5,422 bases of DNA from CAVZRC01 sp052148775 (GTDB lineage: Bacteria; Planctomycetota; Planctomycetia; Isosphaerales; Isosphaeraceae): contig JBKQHM010000537.1 of the NCBI GenBank assembly GCA_052148775.1, forward strand, positions 1 through 5,422. The letters are read 5' to 3'. Position numbers and translations under genes: made by a program. The notes beneath the pieces were generated by a model, which did not search any database, was not told the origin of the DNA, and saw nothing but the letters and a program-made list of their open reading frames with translations. Below, piece by piece: positions 1 through 5,422 of the stretch (position 1 is the first letter of the stretch; each line of letters begins with the position of its first letter).

Positions 1-1
1 C

Positions 2-745
2 CCTGCCGACCTGATCGTCGAGCGCTGTGATCATGCCGGCATAGGCCCGCCGCTTCTCGTCCGGGATCGAGGCGTAACGGTCACTGTATTCCTTGGGTAC
101 CTGGTAAGGAGCGTGCGGCGCCAGCGAGGCGAAATACAGGAAAAAGGGCTTGTTCGAATCCTGGGCATCGATCAGCTTGACGGCCTCGTTGCCGATGAGG
201 GTCGTGAAGTACCCATCTTCCTTGAAGAACTTGCCGTCGCGCTGCCAGTCGATCAGGCCGCCGCGTTCCTTGGTGAAGTAGTCCACCTCGCCGACGAGGT
301 TGCCGTAGAAATGATCGAAGCCGCGGTTCTGCGGCCAGTACTTGCGGTCGGCGTGGCCCAGATGCCACTTGCCGACCATGTAGGTCTGGTAGCCGGCCGA
401 CTTCAGGGCCTGGGGGAGCGTGCGCTCGTCGGTCGGCAGGCCGTAGCCATGGCTCGGGAAGATGACCAGCGTCTGGAGTCCGTGACGGATCGGGTAGCGC
501 CCGGTCATCAGTGCGGCTCGCGAGGGCGTACAGACGGGCATGCCGTAGAACGATTCGCAGCGTACCCCGGTGCTGGCGAGCCGGTCGATATTCGGTGTCC
601 GGATCTCACCGCCCCGGTAGCCGAGGTCGGCGTTGCCGAGGTCGTCGGCCATCATGAAGACGATGTTCGGTTTGGTTTCCGCCCTGCCTGCGGATGTCAG
701 CGCGAGCGCAACGATGAGGAAGGCTGCCACCGTGCATCTGGTCAT
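2..745 (-). CDS. Secreted sulfatase, arylsulfatase B-like, N-terminal part (runs off left edge)
   Basis: Predicted type I sulfatase that hydrolyses sulfate esters outside the cytoplasm; the substrate is unknown. The 248 visible residues begin with a signal peptide (hydrophobic residues about 6-19, likely cleavage after GRA at residue 22). The alkaline-phosphatase-like fold follows: metal-binding Asp-Asp at 34-35 in MMADDLG, the formylglycine site CTPSR with Cys72 and Arg76, GKWHLG at 125-130 with Lys126 and His128, and FFLYFASLAPHAPY with His211. These are the expected sulfatase active-site residues for this half; the second metal-binding Asp-Asn pair would lie beyond the edge. The stretches GLQ...LPTDERTLPQ and MVGKWHLGH resemble arylsulfatase B (N-acetylgalactosamine-4-sulfatase) and its bacterial relatives. 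ATG at 745 was chosen because the signal peptide starts there; only a weak GGGA lies upstream. Cys72 needs maturation by a formylglycine-generating enzyme not seen here. The family call is firm; the substrate class is a guess. Confidence 0.93.
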   Translation of the reverse strand, partial: MTRCTVAAFLIVALALTSAGRAETKPNIVFMMADDLGNADLGYRGGEIRTPNIDRLASTGVRCESFYGMPVCTPSRAALMTGRYPIRHGLQTLVIFPSHGYGLPTDERTLPQALKSAGYQTYMVGKWHLGHADRKYWPQNRGFDHFYGNLVGEVDYFTKERGGLIDWQRDGKFFKEDGYFTTLIGNEAVKLIDAQDSNKPFFLYFASLAPHAPYQVPKEYSDRYASIPDEKRRAYAGMITALDDQVGR

Positions 746-784
746 GCTGGTATTCCCGGAGAATCTCTGGTCCGTGGGGTATCT

Positions 785-837
785 TCTGTCATCCCAGATG
801 ACGGATTCCAGATTGCAACGCGGATGCTTCCGTCATC
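785..837 (-). promoter_or_regulatory. Candidate alternative-hairpin leader upstream of the minus-strand sulfatase
   Basis: Three related 9-base segments lie 40-92 bases upstream of the sulfatase start. Read on the minus strand they are GATGACGGA (837-829), TCCGTCATC (805-797) and GATGACAGA (793-785). The middle one can pair perfectly with the first, or with the third in a tight stem with a 3-base loop and one G-U pair, but not with both at once. Mutually exclusive stems ahead of a start codon are the layout of attenuators and RNA switches. No U-tract and no known riboswitch consensus was recognised, and the transcription start is unknown. It could also be a dyad bound by a regulator protein, or chance. 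Confidence 0.3.
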
Positions 838-1095
838 AGGAATCTGCCATCTCACAAGGATGTTACAACCAAGAAAGCCGAATATCTCGCGAAAAGTCGT
901 TCCTGGCGACGGACGCCCGCAAAGCCGCGGGTCACGCTCGTCCCGCCGAGGACGGATTGGCCGCTTCACGGTTGCCGACGGCATAAGATGAGACTGATAT
1001 CGGCCTCGTGGGTCGCTCGTCAGGCGAACCGATTTCACCGGAGGCGAATTGGATCCCCATCTGATTCCAATCGCGTCACGGGCCGCGTAACATGG

Positions 1096-1113
1096 TGGTC
1101 TCTTCGGGGACCA
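1096..1113. other. Hairpin with UUCG tetraloop
   Basis: On the plus strand TGGTCTC and GGGACCA form a 7-bp stem (one G-U pair) closed by C(TTCG)G, the especially stable tetraloop. No T-rich tail follows, so it is not a classical terminator. It lies about 350 bases upstream of the sulfatase start and 475 bases upstream of the aquaporin gene. The stability applies only to plus-strand RNA, since the minus-strand loop would be CGAA. Its role is unknown. Confidence 0.35.
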
Positions 1114-1246
1114 GACACAAGTCAGATAACCGCAAAAGCGGAATCGATCGCCCTCCCGGACCCGACGCATGACGACTTCCCAACGCGCCATCGCGCTCGC
1201 CGGGCCTGGCAGTCACCACGCTCGGGAAAAGAATCGGTCGACGTTT

Positions 1247-1276
1247 TTGCGGTTTTCTGACTTGAAATGGTATTCT
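1247..1276 (+). promoter_or_regulatory. Possible sigma-70-type promoter for the aquaporin gene
   Basis: TTGCGG at 1247-1252 is followed after 18 bases by TATTCT at 1271-1276, which carries an extended -10 TG at 1268-1269. The surrounding 1240-1295 is clearly more AT-rich than the rest of the window. If used, transcription would start near 1283, giving a leader of about 305 bases before the aquaporin start and placing the hairpin at 1296-1316 close to the 5' end. Planctomycete promoter consensus is poorly known to me, so this rests on similarity to general bacterial promoters. Confidence 0.35.
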
Positions 1277-1295
1277 AGTGACGCCACCATATTAG

Positions 1296-1316
1296 CCCAC
1301 CCCAATATCGGGTGGG
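1296..1316 (+). other. GC-rich hairpin in the putative aquaporin leader
   Basis: CCCACCC at 1296-1302 and GGGTGGG at 1310-1316 form a perfect 7-bp stem around a 7-base loop (CAATATC). It begins about 13 bases after the transcription start predicted from the promoter at 1247-1276. No T-run follows. It could stabilise the 5' end of the aquaporin mRNA or be an operator dyad; the sequence alone does not decide. Confidence 0.35.
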
Positions 1317-1575
1317 AACAAGTTCGACGCCGAACGGCACGTTTTCGACCGTCCAAGAGGTTGGTCTTCATCGACTCTTGCATGAATACCGCCGCCGTCA
1401 CGGCCCGGGCTGACCTGAACGTCGTTGCCTTCCCGGCGGCCGTCGCCGATCCCGATGAATCCGGAATCCCTGGAACCGAATTCTCCGAGAATGCCCGGAG
1501 ACGGAACCCTCAAGGTCCTGATCCGAGAGCATTCTCCTTTTTCCGCGTCGAACTCTGAACCTGAGAGCCACATCC

Positions 1576-1581
1576 AAGGAG
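1576..1581 (+). promoter_or_regulatory. Ribosome binding site of the aquaporin gene
   Basis: AAGGAG lies 6 bases before the ATG at 1588. It fixes that start over the ATG at 1583, which is in another frame and too close to the site. Confidence 0.75.
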
Positions 1582-1587
1582 CATGCA

Positions 1588-2250
1588 ATGCCTGTTGCGA
1601 AGTTGGTCGTTGAATTTATCGGCACGTTTTTCTTGGTCTTCACGGTTGGAATGACGGTGAAGAGCCCTGACGCGGCGGCCTTGGCGCCCCTGGCGATCGG
1701 GTCGGCGTTGATGGTCATGGTCTACGCGGGCGGCCACTTCTCAGGCGGCCATTACAACCCGGCGGTGACGCTGGGCGTGACCCTGAGAGGGAAGTGCACC
1801 TGGGCCGATGCCATCCCCTACATGGTGGCCCAGGTCCTCGCCGCCGTCGCGGCAGGCGCATGCGTCCTGTTCATCAAGGGGACCGCGACCGGCGGTGCAC
1901 CCGCGGGGCCGGGGGCGGCAACTTATGGCATCCCGGCCTGGTTCCTCGGCGAGTTCCTCTTCACCTTTGCGTTGGTCTACGTGGTCCTCAACTCCGCCAC
2001 GGCCAAGGGGACCTCGGGGAACTCATTCTACGGCCTGGCCATCGGGTTCACCGTCGTCGTTGGGGCCTTCGCCATCGGGCCGGTCTCCGGCGGGGCGTTC
2101 AACCCGGCCGTCGGTGTCGGGGCCACCGTGATGGGGCTGGCCGACGTCACCCACCTGATCGTCTACCTCATCGCCGATTTCCTCGGCGGTGCGGTTGCCG
2201 CACTGGTCTTCAACGCGTTCGACATGGGTGGCGACAAGGCGCCGGCCTGA
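1588..2250 (+). CDS. Aquaporin / MIP-family channel with arginine-less selectivity filter
   Basis: Inner-membrane channel of the major intrinsic protein family, 220 residues, close to the usual bacterial aquaporin length. It begins directly with the first helix (VVEFIGTFFLVF, residues 7-18) and has no cleaved signal. The two half-helix motifs are GGHYNPAV (NPA at 57-59) and GGAFNPAV (NPA at 172-174). The repeats GTFFLVF and GEFLFTF, at 12-18 and 121-127, mark helices 1 and 4 of the internal duplication. Aligned by eye on E. coli AqpZ, the constriction residues Phe43, His174, Thr183 and Arg189 become Ile37, Ala160, Gly169 and Val175. The filter is therefore small, apolar and uncharged, which argues against a strictly water-selective AqpZ and for a wider pore passing small neutral solutes; that is inference. 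It stands alone, divergent from one sulfatase and 308 bases upstream of another. The family call is secure; the substrate is unknown. Confidence 0.95.
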   Translation: MPVAKLVVEFIGTFFLVFTVGMTVKSPDAAALAPLAIGSALMVMVYAGGHFSGGHYNPAVTLGVTLRGKCTWADAIPYMVAQVLAAVAAGACVLFIKGTATGGAPAGPGAATYGIPAWFLGEFLFTFALVYVVLNSATAKGTSGNSFYGLAIGFTVVVGAFAIGPVSGGAFNPAVGVGATVMGLADVTHLIVYLIADFLGGAVAALVFNAFDMGGDKAPA

Positions 2251-2558
2251 TGACGCGCCTCCGGCATCTTGTCGATGGTCCAGAAGACGTTCCTCGCTCC
2301 GACCCGCGAGGTTGGCCGGGGAACGTCGCGTCTTCTATTTTGAGACGGCGTCGTGTTTACTACGATTAATGGATCCGTGAATTTCTGCTTTGGCGACCAT
2401 CCGGAATCTCTCGAGCCGGCGAGCACCGATGAAGGTGTCGGATCGACTGATGAACACGACCGATGAAACGAGCCGAGTTCCATCGCCGACCCTCGATTCG
2501 AGGTCGTATCGAGTCGACATCGGGCAGACCCATGCGACCTTCTACCCGGGAATCCACG
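2251..2558. other. 308-base intergenic region between aquaporin and sulfatase genes
   Basis: It contains the terminator-like structure at 2282-2341. An AT-richer stretch at 2335-2372 follows, where TTGAGA (2340-2345) and TACGAT (2361-2366) could be a poorly spaced promoter (15 bases) for the downstream sulfatase. A small bulged hairpin lies at 2420-2440 (CACC-GATGAA-GGTG extended by CGA/TCG). The sulfatase frame stays open upstream to an ATG at 2463, but residues from there to 2558 are arginine-rich and unlike a signal peptide, so I treat this stretch as untranslated leader. Confidence 0.55.
2282..2341 (+). terminator. Terminator-like inverted repeat after the aquaporin gene
   Basis: AGAAGACGTTCC at 2282-2293 pairs with GGAACGT-CGCGT-CTTCT at 2320-2336, giving 12 base pairs interrupted by a 5-base bulge, and is followed by ATTTTG. 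The enclosed segment holds its own 6-bp hairpin, CCTCGC (2292-2297) with GCGAGG (2306-2311), which overlaps the outer left arm by two bases and so partly competes with it. The position 32 bases after the stop codon and the short T-run fit an intrinsic terminator of modest quality. Confidence 0.45.
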
Positions 2559-4958
2559 ATGAACCGTCCGACGATTCTGATGGCCACGATGATGACCGTT
2601 GGCGGGATACTTGGATGGCGGGCCGCATCGGTCGGACCAAGCACCGCCTCAGCCCAGCAGCCGACATCGGATGTCCCACCGGCCGGTGGCACGCCCAAGA
2701 TCCTTCCGCGACCGGATTTCCGGTTTAATGGCAAGGTCGGCAAGACCTACAAGGATTCCGACCTTCCGCAATTTCCTCAGCCGGTCAGTGCTCCCAAGGG
2801 CGCGCCCAACGTCGTACTGATCCTGCTCGATGACACCGGATTCGGCCAGTATTCCACGTTCGGAGGCGGCATTCCCTCTCCCACGCTGGACCGGCTCGCG
2901 GCGGAAGGTCTGAGATACAATCGCTTCCACACGACCGCCCTGTGCAGCCCCACCAGGGCCGCGCTGATCACCGGCCGCAACCACCACTCGGCCGCGACGG
3001 GCGTCATCACCGAGGCCGCCACCGGCTACGACGGTTATACCTGCATCTTGCCGAGGAGCTGCGGATCGGTAGGCGAGGTCCTCCGGCAGAACGGATACGC
3101 CACCGCATGGGTCGGCAAGAACCACAACACGCCCGCCTGGGAGACGAGCGCCGCCGGGCCGTTCGACCGATGGGCCAATGGCCTGGGATTCGATTATTTC
3201 TACGGGTTCAACTCCGGCGACATGAACCACTGGGATCCCCTACTCTTCGAGAACCGCAACCTCGTGCCCAGGAGCGGCGACCCCGATTATCACCTGACCG
3301 AGGACCTGGCCGACAAGGCGATCGCCTGGACCCGCAAGGTCACGAGCATCTCCCCGGACAAGCCGTTTTTCCTCTACGTCGCGCCGGGGGCGAACCATTC
3401 CCCGCACCATGCCCCGAAGGCGTGGATCGACAAGTTCAAGGGCCAGTTCGACGCCGGTTGGGACGCCTACCGCGTCGCCACGCTCGAGCGCCAGAAGAAA
3501 CTCGGCGTGGTCCCCGCCGACGCCAGGCTCACGGCTCGCAGTGAGGGACTGCCCGCATGGGATTCCCTCAACGACGGCCAGAAGAAGGTCTACGCGCGAA
3601 TGATGGAGGTGTTCGCCGGATACGCCGCTCATGTCGATCATCACATGGGTCGGATCGTGGATGCGGTCAAGGCCATGCCCAACGCTGAGAACACCATCTT
3701 CCTGTACATCGTCGGCGACAACGGCGCCAGCGCGGAGGGAGGGCTCGAGGGCAGCCTCAACGAGAACCTCTTCTTCAACGGCGTCTCCGAGAAGTGGCAA
3801 GACAACCTGGAGCACATCGACGAGATCGGCGGGCCGAAGTGGTTCAATCACTACCCAAGCGCCTGGGCCCACGCCATGAACACGCCCTTCCAGTGGACCA
3901 AGCAGGTCGCCAGCCACTTCGGCGGCACGCGCAATCCGATGATCATTTCCTGGCCCGCGAAGATCAAGGACCGCGGCGGGTTGCGTTCCCAGTTCCTCCA
4001 CGTCATCGACATCGTGCCGACCCTCTACGAGGCGATCGGGATCACCCCGCCCGACATGCTCAACGGGGTGCCACAGAAGCCGATCGAGGGCGTGAGCTTC
4101 CTGAAGACCTTTGCCGATGCGAAGGCCCCGGAGACGCGGGAGACGCAGTATTTCGAGATGCTGGTCAACCGGGGGATTTACCACGACGGCTGGATGGCGT
4201 CGAGCCGCAGCTTCGTCCCCTGGAATCCTCTCCACGGAGACTTCGATCCCCTGACCGCGAAGTGGGAGCTTTACCACGTCGACAAGGATTTCACCCAGGC
4301 CGACGACGTCGCCGCCATGAATCCCGAGAAGGTCAAGGAGCTCGAATCGTTGTTCTGGAGGGAGGCGGAGAAGTATCAGGTCTTGCCGCTCGACTGGCGC
4401 GCGGTGGAGCGGCTGAACTCTGAACTCCAGGGCCGGCCCAGCCTCGCGGGCAAGCGGAACACGTATACCTACTACCCCGGCCAGGTCGCCCTCCCGGACG
4501 GCGCCTCCCCGCGGGTCCTGAACAAGTCGTTCTCGGTGACGGCCGACATCGTGGTCCCCGAGACGGGAGCTGAGGGGATGGTCTTCACCCACGGCGGCCT
4601 CACGGGCGGATACGGCATCTACATCCGCCAGGGCAAGGCACATTTTGTTTATAACAATCTGGCCATCGAGCGATTCGATGTCGCCTCGGATGTGCTACCG
4701 AGGGGGAAAGTCACCCTGTCGGTGGATGTGGCCTACGACGGCAAACCTCGCGAGCTCGGCAAGTCGGCCAGGATCACGATCTCGGCCAACGGCCGGAAAG
4801 TCGGCGAGGGGACCTTGCCCAGGACCATCCCCCTCCTGATCAGCCTGGGCGAGGGCGTCGACGTGGGGATGGACACGGGTTCGGCCGTGGATTTCACCTA
4901 CAAGCTCCCGTTCGCGTTCACGGGAAAGATCGACAAGGTGACGGTCGAGTTGAAGTGA
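2559..4958 (+). CDS. Secreted arylsulfatase, AtsA/AtsD type, with beta-rich C-terminal domain
   Basis: Exported sulfatase of 799 residues, predicted to hydrolyse aryl or other sulfate esters in the periplasm or outside the cell. The signal peptide covers residues 1-32 (hydrophobic about 5-20, cleavage ASA before QQ). Then come the metal-binding Asp91-Asp92 (LLDDTGFG), formylglycine site CSPTR with Cys129 and Arg133, GKNHN with Lys187 and His189, His280 in GANHSPHHAP, Asp387-Asn388 in VGDNGAS, and Lys448 before HFGGTR. All expected catalytic positions are therefore present. The insert around residues 298-350 (GWDAYR, ERQKKLG, PAWDSL) is typical of the Pseudomonas AtsA / mycobacterial AtsD lineage. 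Residues from about 658 to the end are rich in short beta strands and look like the C-terminal lectin-like or jelly-roll extension of the longer members. The start at 2559 was chosen over 2463 because it begins the signal peptide and lies 6 bases after a weak GGGAA. The substrate is unknown. Confidence 0.95.
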   Translation: MNRPTILMATMMTVGGILGWRAASVGPSTASAQQPTSDVPPAGGTPKILPRPDFRFNGKVGKTYKDSDLPQFPQPVSAPKGAPNVVLILLDDTGFGQYSTFGGGIPSPTLDRLAAEGLRYNRFHTTALCSPTRAALITGRNHHSAATGVITEAATGYDGYTCILPRSCGSVGEVLRQNGYATAWVGKNHNTPAWETSAAGPFDRWANGLGFDYFYGFNSGDMNHWDPLLFENRNLVPRSGDPDYHLTEDLADKAIAWTRKVTSISPDKPFFLYVAPGANHSPHHAPKAWIDKFKGQFDAGWDAYRVATLERQKKLGVVPADARLTARSEGLPAWDSLNDGQKKVYARMMEVFAGYAAHVDHHMGRIVDAVKAMPNAENTIFLYIVGDNGASAEGGLEGSLNENLFFNGVSEKWQDNLEHIDEIGGPKWFNHYPSAWAHAMNTPFQWTKQVASHFGGTRNPMIISWPAKIKDRGGLRSQFLHVIDIVPTLYEAIGITPPDMLNGVPQKPIEGVSFLKTFADAKAPETRETQYFEMLVNRGIYHDGWMASSRSFVPWNPLHGDFDPLTAKWELYHVDKDFTQADDVAAMNPEKVKELESLFWREAEKYQVLPLDWRAVERLNSELQGRPSLAGKRNTYTYYPGQVALPDGASPRVLNKSFSVTADIVVPETGAEGMVFTHGGLTGGYGIYIRQGKAHFVYNNLAIERFDVASDVLPRGKVTLSVDVAYDGKPRELGKSARITISANGRKVGEGTLPRTIPLLISLGEGVDVGMDTGSAVDFTYKLPFAFTGKIDKVTVELK

Positions 4959-5000
4959 CCCGATCGGTCGCTCGTCGTCTCGCGATGAATTCCCCGATAA

Positions 5001-5422
5001 TCACAATGGGATGCGGAGAAATCCCGTGAACCGATCGGACAAGTCTTCGGCCCTGCTCCTGGCGGCCGCCAACCTCGTCGGCTGGCTGGCCGCCAACGGT
5101 CGCCCGACGTCCGTAGCGGCCCAGCAACCGCCGGGGCCTTCGATCCCATCCGACGGCAAGCAATTACCCAGGCTCGACCCCCTACCTCGCGAGATTTGAC
5201 CTCGGGGTGCCTGGCCCCTGGCGAAGTCATTTCGCCTCCTCCCAGACTTGACGAAGATCGATCCCGCAATCATCGCCCAGGCCGCGGCGGCAAGGGCCGT
5301 CATCGCACGGCCGACGACGAAGCCGGGTGCTTGGTAACTCATACGGATCGTATGGCGGCCGGGCTCCGACAGTGGGATCACGCGCTGGGCATGATTGCCT
5401 CGGAAGACGGGGGCCGGGCGGC
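5001..5422 (-). CDS. C-terminal end of a YfhO-like membrane protein (runs off right edge)
   Basis: Reading leftward from 5420, the visible protein begins RPAPVFRGNHAQRVIPL, continues with GRHTIRMSYQAPGF, then has one hydrophobic helix (about visible residues 35-58) and a basic RRR end. This pattern, a small beta domain with a G-x-H-x-(I/V)-x-(F/M)-x-Y segment followed by a last transmembrane helix, matches the C-termini of YfhO-like integral membrane proteins, related to membrane glycosyltransferases. The expected end is near 5245, shortly after the helix. The frame nevertheless stays open for about 80 more codons to a TGA at 5001-5003, running antisense to the sulfatase remnant, with arginine- and glycine-rich composition unlike real coding sequence. 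The true stop may have been lost in a rearrangement or shifted out of frame. The family is moderately sure; the 3' boundary is doubtful. Confidence 0.62.
   Translation of the reverse strand, partial: RPAPVFRGNHAQRVIPLSEPGRHTIRMSYQAPGFVVGRAMTALAAAAWAMIAGSIFVKSGRRRNDFARGQAPRGQISRGRGSSLGNCLPSDGIEGPGGCWAATDVGRPLAASQPTRLAAARSRAEDLSDRFTGFLRIPL
5008..5025 (+). promoter_or_regulatory. Hairpin displaying the ribosome binding site of the sulfatase remnant
   Basis: GGGAT (5008-5012) and ATCCC (5021-5025) form a 5-bp stem whose 8-base loop contains GGAGA (5015-5019), the likely Shine-Dalgarno. The stem ends directly before the GTG start at 5026. The clean ribosome binding site decides for GTG 5026 over ATG 5011, which would lie within the hairpin. 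Confidence 0.4.
5026..5199 (+). pseudogene. 5' remnant of a third sulfatase gene (signal peptide only)
   Basis: A 57-codon frame starts at GTG with GGAGA 6 bases upstream. Its product has MNR at 1-3, a hydrophobic stretch at about 8-22, GW at 19-20, a cleavage site before QQP at 33-35, then LPRLD at 47-51, and stops at 57. The complete sulfatase upstream has MNR, GW and QQP at exactly the same residue numbers and LPRPD at 49-53, after which its catalytic domain begins. The similarity covers only the export signal and mature N-terminus, so this looks like the start of a tandem paralogue whose body was lost. It lies 67 bases after the upstream stop. No sulfatase motif follows in any frame I could read. 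The alternative is a genuine short exported peptide gene, since translation signals and reading frame are intact. Confidence 0.65.
5235..5240 (-). promoter_or_regulatory. Strong Shine-Dalgarno before an orphan minus-strand ATG
   Basis: On the minus strand AGGAGG lies 4 bases before an ATG at 5230, overlapping the tail of the YfhO-like frame. This is how a translationally coupled next gene would start. The frame that follows runs 110 codons to 4898, but after about 15 codons it lies antisense to the sulfatase remnant and then to the end of the intact sulfatase, and its sequence is not recognisable. I read it as the start of a gene whose body is missing, and do not annotate the frame as a protein. 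Confidence 0.4.

Larger units (their letters stand above)
746..1587. other. 842-base intergenic region between divergent sulfatase and aquaporin genes
   Basis: I see no convincing gene here. The open frames in it lack recognisable motifs, ribosome binding sites and a coherent protein composition, and they overlap one another on both strands. What it does hold is a set of short inverted repeats: 785-805 with an alternative partner at 829-837, 916-931, 1044-1074, 1096-1113 with a UUCG loop, 1130-1141, 1296-1316 and 1482-1501. There is also one promoter-like element at 1247-1276. In GC-rich DNA several 5-7 bp stems are expected by chance, so only the better ones are listed separately. The region must contain the start signals of both flanking divergent genes. 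Confidence 0.75.

Noticed and set aside
113..991. Long plus-strand open frame of 292 codons
   Set aside because: It is the antisense shadow of the minus-strand sulfatase, whose opposite strand shows catalytic motifs and a signal peptide; high GC leaves antisense frames open.
1044..1074. Inverted repeat GCGAATTGGA / TCCAATCGC
   Set aside because: It has a bulge, a 12-base loop and no tail or neighbouring gene signal; within chance expectation for this stretch.
742..1191. 149-codon minus-strand frame overlapping the sulfatase start
   Set aside because: Arg/Pro-rich composition with no motif, and it covers the inverted-repeat leader; looks like chance openness.
1169..1558. 129-codon plus-strand frame in the intergenic region
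   Set aside because: No Shine-Dalgarno, no hydrophobic or conserved segment, and it spans the promoter-like element and GC hairpin at 1247-1316.
2463..2558. Upstream extension of the AtsA/AtsD-type sulfatase to ATG 2463 or 2532
   Set aside because: The extra residues are basic and would bury the signal peptide more than 30 residues inside the protein; the start at 2559 gives a normal export signal with the same numbering as the downstream remnant.
3240..4643. 467-codon minus-strand open frame
   Set aside because: It lies wholly antisense to the AtsA/AtsD-type sulfatase, has a valine-, glutamate- and leucine-rich shadow composition and no recognisable domain.
4960..5038. Palindrome CCGATCGG repeated at 4960-4967 and 5031-5038
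   Set aside because: An 8-base GC-rich palindrome occurring twice in 80 bases is mildly notable, but the second copy is inside the signal-peptide coding sequence and no flanking symmetry supports an operator or attachment site.
4898..5230. 110-codon minus-strand frame after the strong AGGAGG
   Set aside because: Only the first 15 or so codons lie outside the antisense of the sulfatase remnant; the remainder overlaps the opposite-strand sulfatase end and shows no family resemblance. Reported only as an orphan start.

Overview
The window looks like high-GC chromosomal DNA of a planctomycete, possibly of the Isosphaeraceae type. This is an inference from gene content: two secreted formylglycine-dependent sulfatases of different subfamilies, signal peptides ending in an A-x-A-QQ pattern, a YfhO-like membrane protein end, and long, loosely packed intergenic regions. 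No rRNA, tRNA, CRISPR array or insertion sequence was seen.

Layout. Positions 2-745 (minus) hold the N-terminal 248 residues of an arylsulfatase B-like exported sulfatase that runs off the left edge. An 842-base gene-free interval (746-1587) follows, with several small hairpins and one plausible promoter. Positions 1588-2250 (plus) encode a complete 220-residue aquaporin-family channel whose second NPA motif lacks the usual arginine. A short intergenic region (2251-2558) carries a terminator-like structure. Positions 2559-4958 (plus) encode a complete 799-residue AtsA/AtsD-type arylsulfatase with a beta-rich C-terminal extension. Just downstream, 5026-5199 (plus) encodes only a signal peptide and mature N-terminus that match the preceding sulfatase position by position, so I read it as the 5' remnant of a tandem third sulfatase. 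The right edge (minus) carries the C-terminal end of a YfhO-like membrane protein whose frame runs on past its expected end into the antisense of the remnant.

How the parts fit. The sulfatases are predicted to act outside the cytoplasm on sulfated substrates, probably polysaccharides or small sulfate esters. Both keep the cysteine that must be matured by a formylglycine-generating enzyme, which is not encoded here. The channel between them could move water or a small neutral solute, but nothing in the sequence ties it to sulfatase action. The liveliest part is 5000-5260, where a truncated sulfatase start faces the end of an unrelated minus-strand gene and an orphan strong ribosome binding site, as expected of a deletion or rearrangement scar. 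I found no convincing new multi-gene system.
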